A stretch of 64,000 bases of DNA, taken from Gerris lacustris. Taxonomy: Eukaryota > Arthropoda > Insecta > Hemiptera > Gerridae. The stretch spans positions 61,668,942 through 61,732,941 of the forward strand of contig OX578285.1 in assembly GCA_951217055.1 (NCBI GenBank). The letters are read 5' to 3'. The number at the start of each line of letters is the position of its first letter. The stretch's first letter is position 1. The notes under the pieces are model-generated. The model made no database searches. It was not told the origin of the DNA and saw only the letters and a list, made by a program, of their open reading frames with translations. This document shows, in pieces, positions 20,780-29,025 of the stretch. The position numbers were made by a program, and so were the translations under genes.

Positions 20780-21691
20780 CTAAAAGTTTGTCATTTTCTT
20801 CAAATCTTCCCACGTTCTTTCCTTCAGACCAAGCCATTGAACAAGGGCCTTGTTCTTATTCTTGCGCAAAATTTTTTCAACCAGGTAGGAGTCTGGATAC
20901 TTTACTGGAGTGAGTTCTTGTTCGTAGAACGAACCGATGATATGCTGGTCGGCTGCATCTCGAAGTGTATAAGTAGGGGGCAAAGTCGGTCTGACCTCGG
21001 CGATTCGAAATATCTCGGTACTGAAATTACCTTCATATCCTTTGGCAAAAACATTTTTATGCTTTGAAATTCTAACGTTGTCGCCGACTGAGAATCTAGG
21101 AGGTTTTGACTTAATTTTCCTTTTACTGCGAGGATCTATTACCTTCGAAGGAGTTACGTCACGAGGTTTCATGTTTATGCTCGAGTGGACGGTATCGTTA
21201 TACTGTCTGACCAAAGCAGGCAGCATATCCACCCATTTGTACGTCCCGTTCAGAGCAAATTGTTTGTACATCTTCGCTTTGAGAGTCCTGTTAAATCTTT
21301 CAACCATCGTCGCCTTGAGACCCGAATGCGTAGAATAATGGATGATTCCCAGATCTTTTAAAAGTTTTTTCACACTTGAATTATAAAACTCTTTGCCCAG
21401 ATCAGTATGCAGGTAGTGTGGCGTCAACTCTTTAAATATTTTCTTCAAGGCCGAGGCGACTAGGACACCAGTTTTATTTTTCAAAGGTACAGCCCAAGCG
21501 TACCTGCTGTACGCGTTAATTACAGTCAAAATGTAATTATATTGTTTATTTACACGGGCGTGGGTGTTCATTTGGACTAAATCTGCTTCAAATAGATCGT
21601 CATAACCCTTTATTGTAACTCTACGCCGGGGAAAATTCCTCCTGGCGGGACGGTAGATTTCATTCACAATCTGAGCTTTGACAGCATCCAT
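20780..21691 (-). CDS. Polinton integrase (rve) with chromodomain-like tail
   Basis: An rve/RNase H-fold integrase that would join element ends to host DNA in the nucleus. From the ATG at 21691 (303 aa) the acidic triad is D37 (FEADLVQM), D97 (LHTDLGKEF) and E131 (MVERFNRTLK), about 33 residues between the last two by my count. The basic ARRNFPRRRV stretch precedes the core. RFSVGDNVRISKHKNVFAKG starts an SH3-like DNA-binding region at about 190-255. Residues about 265-300 (YLVEKILR, VQWLGL, TWEDL) fit a chromodomain. An in-frame GTG at 21712 lies upstream but there is no ATG before a stop, so 21691 is the likely start. It is the last gene of the minus-strand block, 17 nt after the fibre-like gene. 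Confidence 0.9.
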   Translation of the reverse strand: MDAVKAQIVNEIYRPARRNFPRRRVTIKGYDDLFEADLVQMNTHARVNKQYNYILTVINAYSRYAWAVPLKNKTGVLVASALKKIFKELTPHYLHTDLGKEFYNSSVKKLLKDLGIIHYSTHSGLKATMVERFNRTLKAKMYKQFALNGTYKWVDMLPALVRQYNDTVHSSINMKPRDVTPSKVIDPRSKRKIKSKPPRFSVGDNVRISKHKNVFAKGYEGNFSTEIFRIAEVRPTLPPTYTLRDAADQHIIGSFYEQELTPVKYPDSYLVEKILRKNKNKALVQWLGLKERTWEDLKKMTNF

Positions 21692-21708
21692 GTCTAGTGA
21701 TGAACTGA

Positions 21709-22143
21709 TCACTGGTTGTCCGGTACTCTCTTTACAAACTTGACGTGAAATATCGCAGACATAAGAGCGAAAACATCGGCATATGTCAGTGTATTAGTTT
21801 CTTCAAAATTATGATGAAATGATTTTACAAGTTCACCTTTGGAAGAGGGCAATTTTAGTTTCACAAAATACCTGTCTACATATTCTTTTGTTACTCCATC
21901 GTTGCGTTCTATCGGTTCATCCAAGTTAACTATTCGTTTACTCTTCAGATCCACAGATTTCTCCTTTACATACTTGGAGTCAAAAGTCTGTTCGTTAATA
22001 TAGTCGCGGAAATACTTTAGCGTAACAACATCATCGTCCTCCTCCGGTGGGGATGTATTGACTATTCTGCGACCGTTAACATTCACTGTTTTTCCTGTCA
22101 AGAACCTTTCAAGGTGGTGATGACCGAACTTGTCGATAGGCAT
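21709..22143 (-). CDS. Small fibre-like protein with two trimer-type motifs
   Basis: A 144-aa protein. Residues 18-49 and 62-93 are two copies of a pattern of the form 'V.(L/V)..(R/K)RIVN...P...(D)DVVT.KYF..Y' (second copy: KRIVNLDEPI, then VTKEYVDRYF). The 'GKRI.N...P...DAVTK.YVD' pattern is widespread in phage tail-fibre and receptor-binding proteins, where it forms trimeric stalks. By analogy this may be a spike or fibre on the capsid vertex, but that is inference. It begins MPIDKFGHHHLERF. It sits between the broken DUF8207-like gene and the integrase, with spacers of 38 and 17 nt, suggesting one transcription unit. Confidence 0.65.
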   Translation of the reverse strand: MPIDKFGHHHLERFLTGKTVNVNGRRIVNTSPPEEDDDVVTLKYFRDYINEQTFDSKYVKEKSVDLKSKRIVNLDEPIERNDGVTKEYVDRYFVKLKLPSSKGELVKSFHHNFEETNTLTYADVFALMSAIFHVKFVKRVPDNQ

Positions 22144-22350
22144 TATGAGACTGATTACAATACGGCTTCGACTGGTTCTTTTTAATAAATCACGCCAAAA
22201 TATCTGAGACTGTTTATAATGGCGTTTATTTCGTCGCTATGAGTGTTACCCGCCTCTTCAGAACTCCAAAGTAATTCCAAGCGAGACAACATATCGAGAA
22301 TAGCATCGTTATTATTATCAAATTTATAAAAAGCGAGACCTTTCCCCTTC

Positions 22351-22354
22351 TTAA
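22351..22354. repeat. TTAA target duplication, left
   Basis: TTAA borders the MITE here and at 23424-23427, the duplication expected of piggyBac transposition. Confidence 0.85.
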
Positions 22355-23423
22355 CCCTTAACTGCCCGAATTATTTTTTTGGGGAATTGTTTGGTTTTTT
22401 TCTGGGGATTTTGTCTGTTAAGAGGTCCCTTAATATGTAAAAAATGTTTAAAAAAATTGAAATAAATTCCTTACCCCAAATTTGGGCTGTTGCCATATGG
22501 CAACGCTAGGACATTAGCCCTACAGTTTTTTTCTCAGTAAATGTTTTAATAATTTCTTTTACAAAATGTATGTAAAATAAATTTTAGGTTAAAAAAGTAC
22601 AAATAATACGAACAAAATACTAAATTTATTTAAAAGAACAAAAAAGTATTTTTTTTTTTTTTTTTTTCATTATTTGTATTATGTATCATGTTGTTTATCT
22701 GTAAAATTATGTAATTATTTATTTATTTTTTTGTTTTATGCATAAGTTTTTGTTATTACCTTTAAATATATATATGTATTATTCAATTGTAATAAAAAAA
22801 ATATAGATATTATTATATACATATTATTTTTAAAAGAATATCCCAATAATATTTGTTACTAATTATTAATTATACTTGTTCAACAAAAATAAATACAACA
22901 TTTAGAGACAAATTGAGAAATATTTAGAAAATAATCAATAAAAAATTAACATTAGGCAAAAAAACATCAAAACTTTGTATATAAATATGACTGAATAAAA
23001 TTACGACTTAGAAAAAAAACTGTAAGGCTAATGTCCTAGCGTTGCCATATGGCAACTTTCAAATTGACGCTCAATTTAGGGCAGAAAAATTAAATTTTGT
23101 GAAACTGCAATAATTTTATATTTTTAATCACTCTTTATTCTAATAGTTTCATTACCAATAATAAAATTATTTAATTAATTAATTAATTAAAATAATTAAA
23201 ATTCTTTCCGTGTCTCAAATTTGGAATAACCCATTTTTTAAACCTATCTTGTCACTTACGTATTGCACCAAACAAATAAATCTAATGATGAAAAATCAAT
23301 TTAGTCCTTCTTTTGACATAATATTAACATTTAAAAAGTTCAATATTAACTTGGACCTCTCCAGACAATAATAAAGGGAAGGGGTTTTGCTGTTGCCATA
23401 TGGCAACGCTAGGTTATTAAGGG
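22355..23423. mobile_element. piggyBac-like MITE, 1,069 bp
   Basis: Starts CCCTTAACTGCCC and ends AGGTTATTAAGGG, with TTAA on both sides. It has no open frame. A 45-bp subterminal inverted repeat (22489-22533 and 23011-23056) starts with the 16-bp palindrome GTTGCCATATGGCAAC. That palindrome occurs a third time at 23392-23407. The remainder is AT-rich with T and TTAA runs. Removal of the insert and one TTAA leaves a continuous reading frame in the host gene, so it arrived after the Polinton. Confidence 0.88.
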
Positions 23424-24178
23424 TTAAACAGCGGTCTCACAATTTTAGTGTATTTATAACCTTTGTTTGCATTGATTGATTTCTCGCGGCTGAATGTTTT
23501 TTTGTGCGCGTTTGTCTGCAGTAAAATTTCTTTGTACACATCCAAATCATTTTCATTGTAATTTTTGGGTTTTTGTCGCGTAAGCAGTTGTAAGAGTCCT
23601 GTGGTATAGCGGTATTTTGAGTCACCTATTTTAAGATATTTTCTACCGATGTGCGCTTGAGAGTCGCCAATCCAATATTTACTTCCGTCGAAACGAATAC
23701 CATAAATATGATCAGACTTCTCTTTATCTTGAACCGATTCTTGGAAATCAAGCGAGGTTATAGTATCCTTTTTAATTTTTTCCTCATGACAATCAGCTTG
23801 CGACTCGTCGCATTCTTCAATCGTTTCATCAACCTCAGTCGGCGACTTGTCATATTCTTCAATCATTTCTTCAACTTCATTTCCGCTGGTTTCCTCAGTA
23901 GATTCATCCTCCATCTTAGTTTCAGTTAACTCCTCCTCCTTTGGTTTAATTACGGACGGTTCTTCGGATGGAATTAAATTAATGTTTTTCTGTGCAACTG
24001 TATCAGCCAGTGTATCGGCGATAGATTGCAAGGGTTTTTTAAGCGGAGCCACTTGTCGTTCCGTAGCCTCCTGTGCTTCCGCCAAGTCTTTTTTTAATGT
24101 TTTAAATTTTTGCCGCACAATTTCGGCTAGTTCGGCCACCTTTCTTTTGATTGTGACGCTGTCAGAATCCATGACGCA

Positions 24179-24895
24179 CTAAGATGATTCCCCACTACCG
24201 CCGGGTATTATATATTGATCTAAATTTCGCCTGAATCTTCCCTTATCCGTTTCCAAATCTTTACATAAAGTGAGAAACGAATGGCGCTTGTGCCCACCCC
24301 ACGCGTATTTACACATGTTAGTAAATTCATTAAAGTCCAAGTCGTAAATATGATCGTCATAAATATGTTTTAAATTCAACTTGTCCTGAGGAAATATTAC
24401 ACACATGTTAGCATTGTCCCTCAACAATTGTTTCGGTATTTTAGAGTATGTTTGACACAGGTAAAAACAGTCGACATTTCTGTGGCGACCCATGGCAAAA
24501 AATTCCAATATTTTATCTTGTTTTTCACAAGCTATGTCGTCAAAAATCATCACAGAATGTTCCTTAACGTCCTGAGGTGAAATAAGTTCACTGCTGTCGG
24601 AAAAGGTATAGTATCCACATTCGGGGACCGAATCCATCACTTGTTGTAACATTTTATACTTCGGTTGAAACAAAGACTTTGAAAACACGTATACGTTTTC
24701 AAATCGCAATCCTGCCGGATGATACAATAGTCCCAAAGTAAGGTGAGTTTTGCCAAAACCCGAAGAGCCGACTACGAGACATCGAATGCTGTTCGGTAAC
24801 ATTGGTGAATGTTTAACGAATGTTTTACTCCGGTCGTCCTCCTCTGGCATAATATCGTCAATGTCCAAAGACATGTTGGGCTGCACAATCTCCAT
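24179..24895 (-). CDS. A32/FtsK-HerA-type genome packaging ATPase
   Basis: A 238-aa P-loop ATPase of the virion DNA packaging type found in Polintons, virophages and adintoviruses; it would drive DNA into the procapsid. Walker A is GSSGFGKT (residues 43-50) and Walker B is VMIFDD (115-120), followed by YLCQTYSKIPKQLL, a likely sensor motif. The ATG at 24895 has a good context (AAAATGG) and lies downstream of the likely start of transcription. An ATG 30 nt upstream lies between TATA box and initiator and is not favoured. It heads the minus-strand block and is divergent from the PLA2 gene across a 92-bp promoter region. Length is typical of the family. A Walker-B-deleted fragment of this gene is found at 20715-20763. 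Confidence 0.92.
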   Translation of the reverse strand: MEIVQPNMSLDIDDIMPEEDDRSKTFVKHSPMLPNSIRCLVVGSSGFGKTHLTLGLLYHPAGLRFENVYVFSKSLFQPKYKMLQQVMDSVPECGYYTFSDSSELISPQDVKEHSVMIFDDIACEKQDKILEFFAMGRHRNVDCFYLCQTYSKIPKQLLRDNANMCVIFPQDKLNLKHIYDDHIYDLDFNEFTNMCKYAWGGHKRHSFLTLCKDLETDKGRFRRNLDQYIIPGGSGESS

Positions 24896-24987
24896 TTTGG
24901 ACTGTAAAATAATTGAGCATATCATCTGTATTTATACTCGAGAGTAAATCATATAAATACTGTTTACATAATTATTATGGGATCATT
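24896..24987. promoter_or_regulatory. Divergent promoter between ATPase and PLA2 genes
   Basis: On the plus strand TATAAA at 24952 is followed about 30 bp later by TCATTATG, which would give a leader of only a few nucleotides for the PLA2 ATG at 24988. On the minus strand TATAAATA near 24938 is followed by TTACAGTCC about 30 bp on, just before the ATPase ATG. A four-codon frame (ATG at 24976) ends in a TGA overlapping the PLA2 start. Confidence 0.6.
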
Positions 24988-25776
24988 ATGAAGCGGACAG
25001 TCAAAGGAGCAGGACTGATAAACAGCGTTATCGATAAATTACCATTTGAAGTTCATTTACCCACCTATAATTACTGTGGACCCGGTACTAAACTAGAAGA
25101 ACGATTGAAACGGGGCGATAAACCCGTCAACGAATTAGACAGGGCTTGCCTCGAGCACGATATTGCCTATTCTAAAAGCAAAGAGCCCAATTACAGAAGA
25201 CAGGCTGATAAAGATCTCATTGAAAAAGCTTGGAGACGAGTCAAAGCTCCCAACTCCTCGCTGGGCGAAAAAGCGTCGGCATACCTGGTGACTAACATAA
25301 TGAAGGGAAAAGTAAAACTCGGAGGTGAAATGAAGAAAGGTGCGGGTCAGTTGAAAACAAAGCAGAACAAGACGGTAAGAAAGCGGCAACGGCAAACCAG
25401 GAAGCAACGCGGTGGTCGAATCATCGGAGTCTCCAAGCGAAGTAAACCTAAATCGAAAAAGGGATCATTTCGACGGTTAAAGTCACCAAAGACAGGTGGG
25501 TTTTTACCACTTCTTTTGGCAGGTTTGGGTGGTTCGGCAGGGGGGTTCGCGAGCTCCTCGACTGCTGTCAAAGCATACAAGGATTCGAAAATATCACAAA
25601 AGACTTTGGAAGAGTTACAGAGACATAACCGAGCGATGGAGAGTAGTAAACAGGGTAAGGGGATGTTCTTGGCACCTTATGACCCGTATCAACATGGCAG
25701 AGGATTGTTTCTCGCTCCCTATAGAGTGGGATCGTCAGTGCACAAGGGTAAACATCGCAAGTCTCAAAAAAACTGA
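24988..25776 (+). CDS. PLA2-domain minor capsid protein
   Basis: A 262-aa protein. Residues 25-80 form a phospholipase A2 core: calcium loop YCGPGT (29-34), catalytic H57-D58 in LDRACLEHDIAY, and a second Asp in ADKDL (about 74). In parvoviruses and related capsids such a domain breaches the endosomal membrane; the same role here is inference. Residues 123-168 are highly basic and may bind DNA or act as a nuclear signal. GGFLPLLLAGLGGSAGG (170-186) is a hydrophobic glycine-rich segment. Two GKGMFLAPY/GRGLFLAPY motifs lie near the C-terminus. The first ATG in frame is 24988, since the upstream extension begins without ATG. First gene of the right-hand plus block, 23 nt before the protease. Confidence 0.88.
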   Translation: MKRTVKGAGLINSVIDKLPFEVHLPTYNYCGPGTKLEERLKRGDKPVNELDRACLEHDIAYSKSKEPNYRRQADKDLIEKAWRRVKAPNSSLGEKASAYLVTNIMKGKVKLGGEMKKGAGQLKTKQNKTVRKRQRQTRKQRGGRIIGVSKRSKPKSKKGSFRRLKSPKTGGFLPLLLAGLGGSAGGFASSSTAVKAYKDSKISQKTLEELQRHNRAMESSKQGKGMFLAPYDPYQHGRGLFLAPYRVGSSVHKGKHRKSQKN

Positions 25777-25799
25777 TATCGCTCCTGCCCGCGGGAGCC

Positions 25800-26156
25800 A
25801 TGAGTAATTACGACATCGACAACTACGCGGGCATTTTAAAAATCCCACACTTTCGAGGTGTGTACATGAGGGACGCATTACCGGTGAAAAGAAAGAAGAT
25901 CGAATGTTTTATTTACAACTTGGATTCGTCGTCTAACCCGGGGACTCATTGGTGTTGCATCATCGTAAATAATCATGTTGCCCTGGTATTTGACAGCTAT
26001 GGTTTACCCCCACCTCCGAGTGTAATGTCTTATCTTACTGACTGTTACGTATTTTTCAATTCGGAACAGATTCAGTTTGACGGCGAGCTTTGTGGACAGC
26101 TCTGTCTGATTTTTCTATATATTATGATGCCTCACATCGACGAGCATCAGACATGA
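25800..26156 (+). CDS. Adenain-like cysteine protease (C5 type)
   Basis: A 118-aa protein matching the maturation protease of adenoviruses and Polintons, which trims capsid precursors inside the assembling virion. The likely catalytic set is H50 (GTHWCC), D65 (VFDSYG), Q92 and C98 (GELCGQLC). FRGVYMRDALP near residue 18 is also typical of the insect Polinton proteases. It is much shorter than adenain (about 200 aa), consistent with a minimal core. Its TGA overlaps the ATG of the penton-like gene (ATGA). It starts 23 nt after the PLA2 stop. Confidence 0.88.
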   Translation: MSNYDIDNYAGILKIPHFRGVYMRDALPVKRKKIECFIYNLDSSSNPGTHWCCIIVNNHVALVFDSYGLPPPPSVMSYLTDCYVFFNSEQIQFDGELCGQLCLIFLYIMMPHIDEHQT

Positions 26157-26854
26157 ACCACACCTTCACTCTGACAGGCTCCTCGCCGGAACTCTCGTCT
26201 GACGTCTTCCCTCCGATCGCGTTGGAGAACGATGAGTATTCAATAGCTCTCGTCAGTTTTGTAGGATTCAATTCCTTTCCAAATGTTGTCGAAAATGTAA
26301 ACAACTTGCTACATTTTTATGACTTTGATAATACGTTGAAAGTTATATCTTTCCCCACCGGAGCATACGAACTGGACGGTCTAAATAAGTATTTAAATCG
26401 GAAGCTAGACAAACAGTATTCTATAACTCTTATCGGTAATCTCAACACTCTAAAGACCGAGATAAAAACTAATGTAAGAATTACGTTTTCTCTACCGAAT
26501 TCGATCGGTCCTTTGCTCGGATTCGATTATGATCCAAAACTAGAGGTCGGAAAATGGCGGATAGAATCGGACCGTATCGTGGATATATCACCCGTTATGA
26601 ACGTACAAGTCGAATGTAACATAGCCGAGGGAGGTTATAGTAACCTATTGCGAGAGGATCATTCGAGCGTCAGAACACATATTATTTATTCTTTTGTTCC
26701 CCGAGAACCACCGGGGTATAAATTGATTGAGGTACCCCCTAAACCGATTTATTACCCCGTCAACACTCGAAGGATTGACAACATCAGGCTGCGCTTGCTG
26801 GATCAGAAAAACAAATTATTGGACTTTAGAGGAGAAACGGTTACAGTAGTATAA
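26153..26854 (+). CDS. Penton-like minor capsid protein (single jelly roll)
   Basis: A 233-aa protein. HTFTLTGSSPELSSDVFPPI and EYSIALVSFVGFNSFPNV at the start, ISFPTGAYELDGLNKYL, a central FSLPNSIGPLLGF and C-terminal LLDFRGETVTV fit the minor capsid (penton) protein of arthropod Polintons, expected to form the pentameric vertices. The start is the ATG at 26153, which overlaps the protease stop by four bases. The longer frame begins inside the protease gene without support. No break or odd feature. The next small frame starts 16 nt downstream. Confidence 0.85.
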   Translation: MNHTFTLTGSSPELSSDVFPPIALENDEYSIALVSFVGFNSFPNVVENVNNLLHFYDFDNTLKVISFPTGAYELDGLNKYLNRKLDKQYSITLIGNLNTLKTEIKTNVRITFSLPNSIGPLLGFDYDPKLEVGKWRIESDRIVDISPVMNVQVECNIAEGGYSNLLREDHSSVRTHIIYSFVPREPPGYKLIEVPPKPIYYPVNTRRIDNIRLRLLDQKNKLLDFRGETVTVV

Positions 26855-26870
26855 CACTTGACCGAGAAAA

Positions 26871-27017
26871 ATGGGACTGGATTTTAGCGCATATAAGCGA
26901 CGCAGAGGAGTTCGTCACACCATTCGCGGTAGCGGTATCGTTCAATACATACCCAACAGGTACGTGGACTTGTTAAGGCGGAAAGGATACGAGGTGCGAT
27001 CGCTATGGATGTTCTAA
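26871..27017 (+). CDS. Small basic protein, 48 aa
   Basis: A short frame with a good start context (AAAATGGG), between the penton-like gene (16 nt upstream) and the next frame, which it overlaps by 13 nt. The product is basic: YKRRRGVR near the N-terminus, then RGSGIVQYIPNRYVDLLRRK. The GSG(I/L) plus basic character recalls small virion core peptides, but I do not recognise a family. Supported mainly by position, spacing and the lack of any other use for the interval. Confidence 0.5.
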   Translation: MGLDFSAYKRRRGVRHTIRGSGIVQYIPNRYVDLLRRKGYEVRSLWMF

Positions 27018-27334
27018 ATAAAATCGATATAAGACAATTTCGTGAAATTTACGACAGTATACTGTTGAGTGATCCGCGTGCTTTGTTGTTTTTAGAGGCC
27101 AACAGAGCGTTAAACAAACTCATATACAAATGCGAAAATGTCGGAAAGCCGGTGTATAATAAAAATGGATGTCATTATGAGACTTGTTCAAGGTCGCGAG
27201 ATGAGTTCAGTGACGGTCCCGATACGTGCATGTGTTGTCACATCGGTATAGCTCTTTACGAATTCAAGGAAAAACTACAGCAGTTGAAAATGGACCGAAA
27301 AATAATTATAAATGACGAGGACAGCTACTACTAG
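27005..27334 (+). CDS. Unknown cysteine-rich protein, 109 aa
   Basis: I do not recognise a family. Residues 1-40 look helical (IRQFREIYDSIL, ALLFLEANRALNKLIYKC). Cysteines at 43, 56, 61, 75, 77 and 78, with histidines at 57 and 79, are spaced in a way that could bind zinc. A helical KEKLQQLKMDRK tail follows. It overlaps the previous small frame and ends 27 nt before the major capsid gene. The TATA box of the capsid gene appears to lie inside its last codons. Confidence 0.6.
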   Translation: MDVLNKIDIRQFREIYDSILLSDPRALLFLEANRALNKLIYKCENVGKPVYNKNGCHYETCSRSRDEFSDGPDTCMCCHIGIALYEFKEKLQQLKMDRKIIINDEDSYY

Positions 27335-27342
27335 GCTTCAGT
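27307..27342 (+). promoter_or_regulatory. Core promoter of the capsid gene: TATAAAT and TCAGTC
   Basis: TATAAAT at 27307 lies inside the end of the cysteine-rich frame. TCAGTC follows at 27338 (33 bp to its A), leaving about 22 nt before the capsid ATG. The pair repeats the layout of the promoter at 19585. Confidence 0.5.
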
Positions 27343-27361
27343 CTCTCTAGACACTCGATCG

Positions 27362-28594
27362 ATGATGGGTGAATTATTGGACATTGCTCAACCTCCTTCT
27401 TTTCAAGAGGAAGTGACCCGGTACCAGTGGCACACATTCAAGCCTTTTATCACGACAGGCGAGTATGGAAACAACGATGTTATACGAATCGCCGCCAATT
27501 CACAGGATATGCAGAGTCACCCCGAAAAAAGTTATATCGTCGCAGAAGTATCCATTACCTCGACTTTAAAAGGACAACCGGCGCAAGTAACAACGCAACT
27601 AGTCAACAATGCGGTTGCCCACTTGTTTAGTGAAATCCGTTATGAATTGAACGGGATCGAAGTAGATTCTGTGCGTCATTTAGGTGTAGCTACTACTCTA
27701 AAAGCTCTCGTTTCGCTCGATCCTGTACACGCAAAAGCGTTGGGAAACGCTTGCTGGCTGTCAAAACCCGACTTGACTTTTCCGGTGAACGGGAAATTTA
27801 CCTTTATGGTACCTCTCAAACATTTACTCGGATTCGCCGATGATTATAAACGACTCATTATAAACATGAAACAGGAGTTGATTTTAGCCAGGGCCCAGAG
27901 CGATAATGACGCGTTTTTCCGAAAGGAAGAGGAAACCGACGCTACGTTTTCCATGAAGTTAATTGACGTTAGCTGGATGATGCCTGTCGTCGAGCTGAAC
28001 GATCGCGCTCGATTAGACATTTTGAAAATACTCGAAAGGGACCGGCCGATTACATTGGCTTTTCGAAGCTGGGAATGTCTACACTATCCTCAACTTCCTG
28101 TGAGCGACCGACAATCTTGGTCGGTAAAACTTTCGAGTAATTTGGAGAAACCCCGATTCATAATTCTGGCCTTTCAAACCGACAGAAGAGATAAAATGCA
28201 CAAGTCTTCGAGTCTTTTCGACCATTGCAAACTCCGTAACATCAAATTGTATTTAAACGGAGATAGCTTTCCTTACGAAGATTTGAACCTCGATTTCGAC
28301 AACAACAGATACGCTCTTCTGTACGAAATGTATACTCAATTTCAAGTTTCATATTATCACAAGGATAATGCAGAACCACTGTTAAACTTGGAAGAGTTTA
28401 AGAAATTGGCACCGATAGTAGTGATCGACTGCAGTAAGCAGAGAGATGCGATAAAATCGTCTGGGGTCGACGTACGCTTAGAGTTTTCGGCGAGAGAGAA
28501 TTTTCCCGCAAACACAAGCGCCTACTGTTTAATTCTACACGACCGACTCATACAGTACACGCCCTCCGACGGAATGATCCATCGATTGGTATAA
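27362..28594 (+). CDS. Major capsid protein (double jelly roll, hexon-like)
   Basis: A 410-aa protein, expected to form the trimeric capsomers of an icosahedral shell. Motifs typical of arthropod Polinton capsid proteins are NNAVAHLFSEIRYELNGIEV (about 85-105), FMVPLKHLLGF, LAFRSWECLHYPQLP, EKPRFIILAFQT, LYLNGDSFPYEDLNLDF and, near the C-terminus, ENFPANTSAYCLILHDR. Two successive strand-rich halves fit a double jelly roll. ATG ATG at 27362/27365 gives two possible starts. The frame is intact and of family length. Last gene of the right block, followed by AATAAA at 28708. Confidence 0.9.
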   Translation: MMGELLDIAQPPSFQEEVTRYQWHTFKPFITTGEYGNNDVIRIAANSQDMQSHPEKSYIVAEVSITSTLKGQPAQVTTQLVNNAVAHLFSEIRYELNGIEVDSVRHLGVATTLKALVSLDPVHAKALGNACWLSKPDLTFPVNGKFTFMVPLKHLLGFADDYKRLIINMKQELILARAQSDNDAFFRKEEETDATFSMKLIDVSWMMPVVELNDRARLDILKILERDRPITLAFRSWECLHYPQLPVSDRQSWSVKLSSNLEKPRFIILAFQTDRRDKMHKSSSLFDHCKLRNIKLYLNGDSFPYEDLNLDFDNNRYALLYEMYTQFQVSYYHKDNAEPLLNLEEFKKLAPIVVIDCSKQRDAIKSSGVDVRLEFSARENFPANTSAYCLILHDRLIQYTPSDGMIHRLV

Positions 28595-29025
28595 AATAAT
28601 CAGAGACGGAGAGCTAGGCAATAAGCTTATGTCAAGTGTTTATTCAATGTAATTTTTTAACATACTTATTATATTTTATTGTAAAAATGTATGTAATTAT
28701 TAATGAAAATAAATATAATGTTTTATATTTTGTTCTCTTTTTTATGGCTTATCTATTTCCTTTATTCTAAAATTAGATAACAACAACATAGTCTATACAA
28801 GAAGGAATTTAAAAAACTAAGTGAGTTATCTTTTACTATAAAAAATACTATTACTGTTATCAGCTAAAATATGCTGTACAAACGAAAAGAATTTCTTGCG
28901 TGGGCTTTTACACATCATTGGTATGATTGTGTGGGCGGACTACGAGGAGATAGTAAGTTCGAATACGAGAGGAACCTTATTCATTTTTCTAATTATAATT
29001 ACAGTCTCTTAAAAAGGGGCGTTTT
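28595..29025. other. 3' interval between capsid gene and right TIR
   Basis: AT-rich. AATAAA at 28708 is the likely capsid polyadenylation signal. The frame beginning at 28871 runs into the TIR and is not supported. Confidence 0.6.
28708..28713 (+). terminator. Polyadenylation signal for the capsid gene
   Basis: AATAAA 114 nt after the capsid stop, in an AT-rich stretch. Confidence 0.55.

Larger units (their letters stand above)
22182..24172 (-). pseudogene. DUF8207-like protein II, interrupted by a piggyBac-like MITE
   Basis: The 5' part (23424-24172, about 248 codons) begins with a coiled-coil-like segment (residues 8-45) and a long acidic linker (80-150). It then has the DUF8207-like domain at 156-225 (HIYGIRF, KYWIGDSQ, TTGLLQLLTRQKPKNY, VYKEILL). 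The frame runs into the MITE and stops after a few foreign codons (23417). On the far side of the MITE the same frame resumes at 22354 and runs to a stop at 22182-22184, so the original gene coded about 55 more residues. The domain order matches the first DUF8207-like gene at 18484. It starts 6 nt after the ATPase stop, in the same operon-like block. The break probably removes the C-terminal part. Confidence 0.8.

Noticed and set aside
21691..21712. Integrase start at the GTG (21712)
   Set aside because: No in-frame ATG upstream. A eukaryotic ATG at 21691 keeps the whole catalytic core.
22355..23423. Intron of the DUF8207-like gene
   Set aside because: The interval has TTAA duplications and piggyBac-type CCCTTAA ends, and no GT...AG at the junctions.
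23651..24182. Plus-strand frames of 92 and 111 codons opposite the DUF8207-like and ATPase genes
   Set aside because: Antisense shadows of the minus-strand genes.
24896..24925. ATPase start at the upstream ATG (24925)
   Set aside because: It lies between the TATA box and the likely initiator, and its context is poorer than that of the ATG at 24895.
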